A stretch of DNA of 64,000 bases from an uncultured Clostridia bacterium (GTDB taxonomy: Bacteria; Bacillota; Clostridia; Oscillospirales; Acutalibacteraceae), in contig CAMHAH010000001.1 in assembly GCA_946183365.1 (NCBI GenBank), forward strand, positions 1 through 64,000, in the 5' to 3' direction. Shown one piece after another: positions 51,415 to 58,807 of the stretch. Below the pieces are notes generated by a model, which was not told where the DNA came from, searched no databases, and was given only the letters and a program-made list of their open reading frames with translations. Each line of letters begins with the position of its first letter. The stretch's first letter is position 1. Both the position numbers and the translations under genes were made by a program.

Positions 51415-51560
51415 ATAAACAAGAAAGAGCGCTTTACGCATACGGTTACAAGGAAGCTCTCTTTGCGCGCATTTCGCATAGCTATCGCTCGTTGCCGCAC
51501 AGTTGCAAACTGAGCGGGCATACAATTTTTTTGCTTTACTCAAACGAGCTGTTTCCTATA
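51415..51560. repeat. Second dispersed intergenic repeat, copy 2
   Basis: It shares ordered blocks with 8703-8830 (aaacaagaaag, tttgcgcgc, cgcatagctatcgc, gagcgggc, tttttgctttac, aaacgag, gtttcct). The central part differs in length. Confidence 0.6.
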
Positions 51561-51570
51561 AAGTAAAAAA

Positions 51571-51600
51571 ACAGGGTATCGGATGATACCCTGTTTTTCA
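51571..51600 (+). terminator. Terminator of the VanZ-to-HAD unit
   Basis: A perfect stem acagggtatc/gataccctgt with a 4-nt loop, then tttttca. Confidence 0.85.
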
Positions 51601-51602
51601 AT

Positions 51603-51784
51603 GGCGTAGAGTGAGGATGCTGATATGTACGACTGTATGGATATCGTCTTAGGATCGCCCTGCGGAAGGAGAACCTCGATCAACTCTCTCGTTAAAAATG
51701 TTTCACCGAATCATTTTTACCTTCGGTTCTTCGCGCGGCTCGAACCTCGGCACACTCGCCTTCAAATCCCTCACTCTGCGCTGA
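51603..51784. repeat. Segment bounded by tRNA-Ser 3'-end fragments
   Basis: On the left, tggcgtagagtgagg (51603-51617) repeats the 3' end of the adjacent tRNA-Ser gene in the same orientation. On the right, ttcaaatccctcactctgcgc (51752-51772) is the T-arm and acceptor end in the opposite orientation with one change. Between them is non-coding DNA with short inverted repeats. It could be an integration scar or a dispersed element that uses tRNA 3' ends. ORFs here look spurious. Confidence 0.5.
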
Positions 51785-51790
51785 TAAAAG

Positions 51791-51823
51791 CAAAACGCCC
51801 GCACCCAAAGGGTACAGGCGTTA
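51791..51823 (-). terminator. tRNA-Ser terminator
   Basis: Stem aacgcctgtaccc/gggtgcgggcgtt on the minus strand with a 3-nt loop and a tttgcttttat tail, 7 nt past the tRNA end. Confidence 0.8.
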
Positions 51824-51829
51824 TTACTA

Positions 51830-51918
51830 TGGCGTAGAGTGAGGGATTTGAACCCTCGGTACCAGAATGGTACACAGCATTTCCAGTGCTGCTCCTTCGG
51901 CCGCTCGGACAACTCTAC
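51830..51918 (-). tRNA. tRNA-Ser (GGA)
   Basis: An 89-nt class II tRNA on the minus strand with an encoded CCA. Acceptor gtagagt pairs with actctac; D-arm ttgtccgagcggcc; the anticodon loop ctGGAaa sits in a gcagca/tgctgt stem; a long variable arm (gtaccattctggtac) as in serine tRNAs; T-loop ggttcaaatccc. It reads UCC and UCU codons. A terminator follows. Confidence 0.95.
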
Positions 51919-52054
51919 ATACGGTCAAATTGAATTCTTTTCTTCAATTGCTAAACTATTATATACAATTCTCCGAAAAAAATCAAGACTTTTTTTAAAA
52001 TATCTTTTCAGTCTATCATCAGACGCTGCTCTCATATGACATTCCAACTCCCTA

Positions 52055-52083
52055 TTGAATATTCAGATCATTTATTGTAGAAT
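52055..52083 (+). promoter_or_regulatory. Promoter of the MATE-HATPase gene
   Basis: TTGAAT, 17 nt, TAGAAT, ~70 nt before the start. Confidence 0.5.
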
Positions 52084-52151
52084 AATAGAAGATTGATATA
52101 TTCGCAGTCAATGTGTGTTCGGATAATATTAGGGATAAGGCAGGATATATT

Positions 52152-53939
52152 ATGGAAATGATCAACGGAACAAAAGCGGAGAACAAGATAATCCGGCGAC
52201 TGTTTCACAAGTCGGAGATATCATGGGGAGTTTCGGACTTCTCAAAAGCCATCGGTCCTATGATAGATCTGGTATTTGTCAGCCAGTTCATAGGCGTAGA
52301 CGGCGTGACCGTGCTCGGATTTATGTCGCCGCTCATCATGTTCTTTGAGCTGCTGGGCTCGGCTGTCGCGAACGGCGCCAGAAACAAGGTCTCTTCGATG
52401 ATAGGCGCGGGCAAGCTGAATATCGCCAATCGTGTGTTCTCAGACTCGCTGATAATGGGCGGCGGTCTGTCTGTGATTATGTCTGTTTTGGCGTTCATCT
52501 TCTGCTCGGGGCTGGCTTTCATCCTCGGAGCGAGAGAGCCCGCGATAGCCGAGATGACCAAGCAGTATATCACGGGTTACCTGATAGGATTTCCGTTCTA
52601 CACGCTGACGAGAATCCTCACACCGTTCTTACAGATAGAGGGTCAGTATAAACGTGTGAACACCACATCTGTGATGACCACCGTCATAGATATAGCGGCT
52701 GACGCCGCGGTCGTCTTTGTATTACACGGCGGGATGTTTGAGATCGGTCTGGCGACCTCGCTCGGTTATATCATCCCGTTCTTTGTGAGCGCGTCATATT
52801 ACGCGGGCAGGAAGAACACATCTGTTTTCAAGCTGAAGCTAAAGGGCTTCAGCCCCAAGCTGTGTCTCGAGATATTCGGTCTCGGCGCGCCGATGGGCGT
52901 TACAAAAGGCAGCAACGCTATCGCAGGACTTGTCATAAACAATCTTTTGACCACCTTCAATATGCCGTATCTTGTCGCGGCCCACGGCGTTTTCTCTCAG
53001 ATAACGGTGTTCGTGAGAGCGGCGTGGTATGCTCCCGCAGACACTCTGATGGCGTTCGCGGGGGTATTCGTGGGCGAAGAGGACCGTGACGCGATAAAGC
53101 TCTCTTATAAAATATCGCTGGTACATTCGCTTATTATGACAACGCTCCTTACGGTCTTGCTGTATTTCAACTGTGACGCCGTAGTTACTCTCTTCCTTAA
53201 ATCGGACAACCCCGAGGCGCTGAAGCTCGCCTCGCAATGTATTCGCATATCCTGTCTGTCTCTGCCGTTCCATACGATAGTATACAACTTCAACAATTAT
53301 CTCATGGGTATCAAAAGACTGCGCTTTGCCTGCATATACAGCTTCCTTATAGAGTGCGGCAACCTGATACCTATCACCCTGCTAATGCTGCGCTTTATCG
53401 GCTATCAGGGCGCGTGGATATCCAAGATCGCGAATATGATAGGACTGTCACTGATTGCGATCATATATGTATTGAGAAATAAAGAGGCTGATAATTTCAG
53501 CGACAAAATGCTGCTTATGCCGCGGGACTTCGGCACAACGCCGGAGAATGAGATCGCGGTGATAGCCTCTTCCGCTCAAGAGATAGAGGAGCTCTCAAAG
53601 ATAGCTGTCTCGTTTGCCATGGAGCACGGAGCGGACAGAAAACGCGCAATGAACTATGGGCTTATCACCGAGGAATTGTCTTTGTTCTTGGCTGAGCACG
53701 GCTTTAAGGACGGAAAGGAGCACCATATCAACATGAGGCTGGTCGCTAAAGACGGCGATCTTATCGTCCGTATGCGAGACGACTGCAAGCCCCTTAACCT
53801 TAAGGATTACTATCAGACGCTGATCGAAACACCTGAGATAGAGGACGACGAGATAACCTTAGCGATCATCTTCAAGAAGGCTAAGGACATCAAATATACA
53901 GCAACCTTCGGCGCGAACAACCTTATCATCAGGGTATAG
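52152..53939 (+). CDS. MATE transporter fused to a HATPase-like domain
   Basis: 595 residues. Residues 1-~445 are a twelve-helix MATE transporter (KAIGPMIDLVFVSQFIGVDG, LLGSAVANGARNKVSSMIGA). After a linker (~455-475) the cytoplasmic C terminus (~480-595) resembles a Spo/Rsb-type serine-kinase/anti-sigma HATPase: IEELSKIAVSFAMEHGADRK, MNYGLITEELSLFLAEHGF (N-box-like), and LIVRMRDDCKPLNLKDYY (D-box-like). Such fusions occur in Clostridia; the link suggests transport governed by, or signalling through, a partner-switch module. A PP2C phosphatase lies 1 kb away on the other strand. I take the ATG at 52152 after ggcagga. Confidence 0.8.
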   Translation: MEMINGTKAENKIIRRLFHKSEISWGVSDFSKAIGPMIDLVFVSQFIGVDGVTVLGFMSPLIMFFELLGSAVANGARNKVSSMIGAGKLNIANRVFSDSLIMGGGLSVIMSVLAFIFCSGLAFILGAREPAIAEMTKQYITGYLIGFPFYTLTRILTPFLQIEGQYKRVNTTSVMTTVIDIAADAAVVFVLHGGMFEIGLATSLGYIIPFFVSASYYAGRKNTSVFKLKLKGFSPKLCLEIFGLGAPMGVTKGSNAIAGLVINNLLTTFNMPYLVAAHGVFSQITVFVRAAWYAPADTLMAFAGVFVGEEDRDAIKLSYKISLVHSLIMTTLLTVLLYFNCDAVVTLFLKSDNPEALKLASQCIRISCLSLPFHTIVYNFNNYLMGIKRLRFACIYSFLIECGNLIPITLLMLRFIGYQGAWISKIANMIGLSLIAIIYVLRNKEADNFSDKMLLMPRDFGTTPENEIAVIASSAQEIEELSKIAVSFAMEHGADRKRAMNYGLITEELSLFLAEHGFKDGKEHHINMRLVAKDGDLIVRMRDDCKPLNLKDYYQTLIETPEIEDDEITLAIIFKKAKDIKYTATFGANNLIIRV

Positions 53940-53993
53940 CAACAAGATGACCTTTAATGCCGCAAGACAGTATATCCGCTGATACATAATATA

Positions 53994-54016
53994 CTAAGTA
54001 GCAATAAAAAGCTTTA
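53994..54016. repeat. Solo arm of the palindromic repeat
   Basis: ctaagtagcaataaaaagcttta matches 23 nt of the right terminus of copy 1 (complement of 133-155). No core or second arm follows. Confidence 0.6.
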
Positions 54017-54040
54017 TATTCAAACGATCTTTTCAACGAA

Positions 54041-54068
54041 AAATCGGCAGGAACGCTCCTGCCGATTT
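54041..54068. terminator. Bidirectional terminator
   Basis: A 12-bp perfect stem aaatcggcagga/tcctgccgattt with a 4-nt loop between the converging MATE-HATPase and L,D-transpeptidase genes. Confidence 0.8.
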
Positions 54069-54111
54069 TCTGTTATCCGGTTATTATGTTGTAGGGTAGT
54101 AACGGCGCTTA

Positions 54112-54870
54112 TCAGTCATCTAACGCTCCGTTCATTTTTTCGAGGGAGTCTATGGTTATCTTGCAGCCGGGCTTTACGTGCTGCATGATGAACTTCATGA
54201 TATTCTCGGGCACTCCCACACAGCCGCCCGTATAGGTTCTGTTGACGCGGAAACAGTGCAAGAAGAACGCAAAGCCCTTCTCTTCTTCACACTCGCTGTT
54301 GTAGCCCATATTGAGAACATACCGATAGGCGTAGTCGAAGTCTGAGATATGCTCGCTGTCCTCGGTGTTCAGCCCGGGGACATCCTTGATATTGACAAGC
54401 TCGTTGAAGTGCATACCCTCGCGGGCGTCGCCCGACCAGTAGTAGTCCTCGTTGACCTTTGTGTACTCCATCTGACAACCGGGATCGTCAGCGAGACCGA
54501 ATGCCTTGTCAATAGTGAAGGTGCCAACAGGCGTAAAGCAATCGTTGATATTGGCGTTGCCTAAGCCGTCAAGCCCGATAAAGCCCGGGGTAGCTATGAT
54601 CTGTTCCCACTCGCCGCTATTGTTCTTTTCGTGCATGGTGACATAGGCTGTGGTCTTGTCAACACCGGCTACTACGATCAGCTGGTCGGCGTCCTGAGCA
54701 GCCTTGAGCTTAGTGACCCACTCCGGTGACTTGCGTACCTCCTGCCGAGTGAAATACAGAGCGTCGGACGCTGCCTGAGCGGTATCAGAGGTCGCCTTGT
54801 CAGAGCCGCCGCAGGCGCAAAGTGAAACTGTCATCACTACGGCGAGCAACAATGCGAATAATCTTTTCAT
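54112..54870 (-). CDS. L,D-transpeptidase-like (YkuD) lipoprotein
   Basis: 252 residues. A lipoprotein signal with lipobox LCAC-GG (Cys ~19) is followed by a Ser/Ala/Thr linker and a YkuD-type domain (~60-250). The catalytic block reads FFLHCFRVNRTYTGGCVGVP: His, then TGGC with the nucleophile Cys, a variant of the usual HGxxxx..S/T-x-GC. L,D-transpeptidases make 3-3 cross-links in peptidoglycan or attach proteins to it. I start at 54870 after aaaggag. It is 50 nt downstream of the PP2C gene, so probably co-transcribed. Confidence 0.8.
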   Translation of the reverse strand: MKRLFALLLAVVMTVSLCACGGSDKATSDTAQAASDALYFTRQEVRKSPEWVTKLKAAQDADQLIVVAGVDKTTAYVTMHEKNNSGEWEQIIATPGFIGLDGLGNANINDCFTPVGTFTIDKAFGLADDPGCQMEYTKVNEDYYWSGDAREGMHFNELVNIKDVPGLNTEDSEHISDFDYAYRYVLNMGYNSECEEEKGFAFFLHCFRVNRTYTGGCVGVPENIMKFIMQHVKPGCKITIDSLEKMNGALDD

Positions 54871-54920
54871 AATGATCTCCTTTGTTCTAACAATCAAAGC
54901 AGTCTGCGTACGGGTACGCC

Positions 54921-56654
54921 TTATGCTTGCTCTTCGCTGCCTTTAAAATCTATACACAGCATCGTCAGATCGTCGAACTGCTCAGCGTCTTTCACGAAGC
55001 CGTCAACCGCCTTGCGGACATTTTTCAGGATATCCTCGGGTTTCGCGTCATGGTCTGAGTTCAGAGCCTCGAGCATACGGTCGGTACCGAAGAGCTCGTC
55101 GTTAGCGTCGGTAGCCTCGGGAACGCCGTCGGTATATAAGAACAGCTTAGCGCCGGGGGTCAACTGCATCTCATACTCCTTGTATTTAACGCCGTCCATA
55201 CCGCCGATGACAAATCCGTGCTTATCCTTATACAGTTCAAATTTGCCGCCCGCCTGCATGAGCGCGGGATACTCATGACCCGCGTTTGAGGCTTTGAGCT
55301 TACCTGTAGACAGCTCAAGGATACCGAGCCATACGGTAACGAACATATCCTCTCTGTTATTGGAGCAGATAGCGGTGTTGGTATCGGTCAGTATCTGAGA
55401 CGGAGACTTGCCCATCTTAGCGTTATTGGCAAGAATAATTCTCGAAGCCATCATGAACAGAGCCGCGGGTACGCCCTTTCCCGATACATCGGCAATCACC
55501 ATACACAGGTGGTCGTTGTCTATCAGGAAGAAGTCATAGAAGTCGCCGCCGACCTCTTTAGCGGGATCCATTGAAGCATAGATATCGAACTCGGTCTTTT
55601 CGGGAAAAGCGGGATATATACTCGGAAGCATATTCGCCTGTATCCTCGTAGCAACAGACAGCTCAGTGCTGATACGCTGTTTCTCTGCCGTGATCTTGGT
55701 CAGATTTTCCTCATAGTCCTTAAGGTCGTGTTCCATATCCGCCATAACAAGGCTAAGGTTCTCTACCTCATCGCCGGTGCGGATATTGAGCTTAGAGAAG
55801 TGGTCTGTATCCTTATCGCCATTCCTGCGGTCGGATACATAGATCTCAGCCGCCTGAGCGATCTTGTTGATGGGAGCGACCAAAGTCTTCTTCATATGCC
55901 TTGTCATTATGATCGCGACGGCATTAACAAGGATTATCATTGATATGAAGAATATGAGCGAAAACGTCTTCATACCGTTGGCGACATTCTTGAGATATAT
56001 TTCCGAAAGGACATATGCTACGACCTCTCCCTTATCATTCTTTATCGGAGCGCCGCTGCTGCACAACCAACCGTATTTCTTAACATTCTCTATGATGTAA
56101 TCTTCTTTCTCACCGGTAAAGCTAAGTAACTTATCTCTCTCTCTTTCGCCTAAGAGATCCCAATCCAGCGGCATTACACAGGTTTCGGGATCTTCGTCCA
56201 GATCGACCATATATATCAGCGCGTTATGCTCGGGATCATACGTTGCCAGATAGATGTCTTCGATATCTACAGCGTTCCCCAAACTTTCGAGCACCTTATG
56301 TATCTCCTTAAAATCCTCACGTTTCGTATAATGCGAGAAGCGTTCACGGTATTCCGGAGTGTATACCTGCTCTCTCTCGGCGTCTGTCATCGCGCGGAAG
56401 TCAGCCATTATGCTATTAGTAAGCTTTTCAACATATTCGTTATCCTTCAGTATCTCGCAGGCGCTTTTTGAGATATTGTACGCCTCTGTGATATACTGAT
56501 GTACCAACGCGTAGGTATAAGCTCCGAGACCGATTATCAAAGCTGCAAAGCCCAATACGATAGCGCCTATGATCGTACTTCTGAAGGTTTTCGACTCAAG
56601 AGAGTAATGCTTTCTTTCGAGCTTGCTCATCTCTCTGACGGTTTTTTTCGGCAT
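54921..56654 (-). CDS. Membrane PP2C-type phosphatase (RsbU/SpoIIE-like)
   Basis: 577 residues. Two membrane helices (~27-52 and ~230-255) flank an extracellular sensor domain (~53-228, dCache/PAS-like). A HAMP-like segment (~257-330), a coiled-coil linker (ATRIQANMLPSIYPAFP, ~352) and a C-terminal PPM phosphatase domain follow: EVGGDFYDFFLI, VIADVSGKGVPAALFM, NAGHEYPAL, LFLYTDGVPEATD. The metal-binding Asp residues are all present. Such proteins dephosphorylate anti-anti-sigma (STAS) proteins in partner-switch pathways. No STAS gene is in the window, but the MATE-HATPase fusion nearby has a candidate kinase domain. Strong ribosome site aaggagg. Confidence 0.9.
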   Translation of the reverse strand: MPKKTVREMSKLERKHYSLESKTFRSTIIGAIVLGFAALIIGLGAYTYALVHQYITEAYNISKSACEILKDNEYVEKLTNSIMADFRAMTDAEREQVYTPEYRERFSHYTKREDFKEIHKVLESLGNAVDIEDIYLATYDPEHNALIYMVDLDEDPETCVMPLDWDLLGERERDKLLSFTGEKEDYIIENVKKYGWLCSSGAPIKNDKGEVVAYVLSEIYLKNVANGMKTFSLIFFISMIILVNAVAIIMTRHMKKTLVAPINKIAQAAEIYVSDRRNGDKDTDHFSKLNIRTGDEVENLSLVMADMEHDLKDYEENLTKITAEKQRISTELSVATRIQANMLPSIYPAFPEKTEFDIYASMDPAKEVGGDFYDFFLIDNDHLCMVIADVSGKGVPAALFMMASRIILANNAKMGKSPSQILTDTNTAICSNNREDMFVTVWLGILELSTGKLKASNAGHEYPALMQAGGKFELYKDKHGFVIGGMDGVKYKEYEMQLTPGAKLFLYTDGVPEATDANDELFGTDRMLEALNSDHDAKPEDILKNVRKAVDGFVKDAEQFDDLTMLCIDFKGSEEQA

Positions 56655-56722
56655 ATGGGATACCTCCTTATATTTATAGTAATGCTGATTTCAGATCAGC
56701 TCTATCCAATCATTTATATGTA

Positions 56723-58618
56723 TCACGGAAGCTTGATGATGACCGTCTCAAAGGGTCTGAGACCGTAATCAAGGCGATAGGGTCTGCCGTCGCGCCACTC
56801 GCTTACGGGGCGCATGACCGGACAGCCGCCCATCTCTTCGGGACCGCCCTGTCCGGGGATATTATCATATGTACTGAATATCCTTGTATACTCGCCGTCT
56901 GTCGGCACGCCGCATGAATAACCGTTGTGATACCACGGCGAGAAGTTGCAGATGACAAGGACCGCTCCGCTGTAGTTCCACGGATTTTTGCGAATATAGC
57001 TGATGATATTCGCATCGCTGAAATCCTTGGTCACCCACTCAAAGGTCGAGCTGTCCTTAGAGTCGGTATAGAGGGTCGGGGTCTCTTTGTATATAGAAAG
57101 CAACCGTCTGACGGTCAGCGTAACATCCCTGTGGCTGAAATCCTCGGTGAGACGCCAGTCGAGAGATCTGTTGAAATCCCACTCAGCGTCCTGGGCGAAG
57201 TCAAGGCCCATGAACAAAAGCTTCTTGCCGGGGAAGGTGAACTGAAAAGCGTACAGCGCCTTAACGGAGGCGAGCTTCTCTTCATAGCTGCCGAACAGTC
57301 TGTCGGATATGGAACCCTTACCGACGTTGACCTCGTCGTGCGACAGTACCAGAATGAAGTTCTCACTGAAGGCATAGTCGGGGATATGAGTTAGTTCACC
57401 GTGGTGATAGCGGCGCTCATGAAAATCGTATGACAGATACTTTAAGGTATCATACATCCAGCCCATGTTCCACTTAAGGGTGAAGCCGAGACCTCCGATA
57501 TGTACGTCGTTGGTGATACCCTGCTCTATAGATGAATCCTCAGCTATGAGATAACCCTTGGTGCGCTGAGTAAGTTCGCTGTTTATCATCTTGAGGAAAT
57601 CCGTGCTCTCGAGGTTGATGTGACCGCCGTGGATATTCGGTCTCCACTCTGTGCGGCTGAAATCAGCGTACTGCATAGCCGCTACGGCGTCGACGCGCAG
57701 GGCGTCGATATGGAACTCGTTTATCCAGTAAAACGCGCTCGATATCAAAAATGAGCGAACCTCCGGCTTGCCGTGATCGAAGGCGTATGTGCCCCAGACG
57801 GGGAACTCAGCCCTGAGAGGATCAGCCGACTCATATAAGGGAGTTCCGTCAAAGCGCCCCAGAGCGAATTCGTCCTTAGGGAAATGAGCGGGTACCCAGT
57901 CAAGGATAACTCCGATACCGCTTTGGTGCAGGCGGTCTATAAGATACCTAAGGTCATTAGGCGTGCCGTATCGGGCAGTCGGCGCGAAATAACCCGTTAC
58001 CTGATAACCCCACGATGGGTCGAAAGGGTATTCGCATATGCCCATGAGCTCTACATGAGTATAGCCCATGTATGAGACATACTCAGCCAGCTGATCGCCG
58101 AGCTCACGGTAATTCAAGAAGCCGTCGGGGTCATCCTCGCCCTTATAGGCCTTCTTCCAAGAGCCGAGGTGGACCTCATATATCGCCATAGGTCTGTCGA
58201 TAACGGCGGTGTTGTCAATACGGCTCATATACTCAGAGTCGTTCCACTTATAGCCTCTGATCGGACATACGACCGAGCCGTTATCGGGCCTGAGCTGATA
58301 TCTGAACGAGTATGGATCGCTCTTATGATGCGTCTCTCCGTCGGGGCCCGTGATCGCGTAGCGGTAAACGTCGCCGCTCTTCAAATCGGGCACAAAAGCC
58401 TCCCAGATACCATCGGTAGTCCTCTCCATCGGGTGCTCGATGACATCATCGCCGAGCTCACAAACTACGCTGACACAAACGGCGTTCGGAGCCCACAGTA
58501 CGAAGCGAACGCCCTTGAGGTCACCTTCGGTAACGATGTGAGCGCCCATCTTCTTATATGCTTCGCAGCTTGTCCCCTGATGGAACAAATAATTATCAAC
58601 ATCTGTAAAATAACCCAT
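56723..58618 (-). CDS. glgB: 1,4-alpha-glucan branching enzyme
   Basis: A 631-residue GH13 enzyme that forms alpha-1,6 branches in glycogen. CBM48 N-terminal domain (~30-110, GVRFVLWAPNAVCVSVV), then the catalytic barrel with GVILDWVPAHFPKDE (region I), DALRVDAVAAM (region II, nucleophile Asp), LIAEDSS (region III, acid/base Glu) and VLSHDEV (region IV), with GYQVTGYFAPTARYGTPND and a beta C-terminal domain. The ATG at 58618 is preferred: aaggg is 9 nt upstream, while the first ATG is only 3 nt from it. No other glg genes are next to it. Confidence 0.95.
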   Translation of the reverse strand: MGYFTDVDNYLFHQGTSCEAYKKMGAHIVTEGDLKGVRFVLWAPNAVCVSVVCELGDDVIEHPMERTTDGIWEAFVPDLKSGDVYRYAITGPDGETHHKSDPYSFRYQLRPDNGSVVCPIRGYKWNDSEYMSRIDNTAVIDRPMAIYEVHLGSWKKAYKGEDDPDGFLNYRELGDQLAEYVSYMGYTHVELMGICEYPFDPSWGYQVTGYFAPTARYGTPNDLRYLIDRLHQSGIGVILDWVPAHFPKDEFALGRFDGTPLYESADPLRAEFPVWGTYAFDHGKPEVRSFLISSAFYWINEFHIDALRVDAVAAMQYADFSRTEWRPNIHGGHINLESTDFLKMINSELTQRTKGYLIAEDSSIEQGITNDVHIGGLGFTLKWNMGWMYDTLKYLSYDFHERRYHHGELTHIPDYAFSENFILVLSHDEVNVGKGSISDRLFGSYEEKLASVKALYAFQFTFPGKKLLFMGLDFAQDAEWDFNRSLDWRLTEDFSHRDVTLTVRRLLSIYKETPTLYTDSKDSSTFEWVTKDFSDANIISYIRKNPWNYSGAVLVICNFSPWYHNGYSCGVPTDGEYTRIFSTYDNIPGQGGPEEMGGCPVMRPVSEWRDGRPYRLDYGLRPFETVIIKLP

Positions 58619-58711
58619 TTTCATTTACCCTTGCCATTAATTCTAAAGCTGTTAAGTAGGCAATGATCAATTCGGGTGCGTGAATTAATCATTGGCTGCT
58701 TATGACTTACT

Positions 58712-58740
58712 ATAATAGTTTGCATTATTAAAGAGTTAAA
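58712..58740 (-). promoter_or_regulatory. Possible glgB promoter
   Basis: Minus strand TTTAAC, 17 nt, TATTAT, ~95 nt before the start. The gap 58619-58807 holds no gene. Confidence 0.4.
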
Positions 58741-58807
58741 GTCAAGAGCAAATCCGGATATTTTTTTATGAATTCCATAATGGAATAGGTCACGCGGGTG
58801 ATAAAGC

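Noticed and set aside
51625-51912. ORFs of 69-70 residues around tRNA-Ser
   Set aside because: They overlap the tRNA, its terminator and the duplicated tRNA fragments, and have no ribosome sites.
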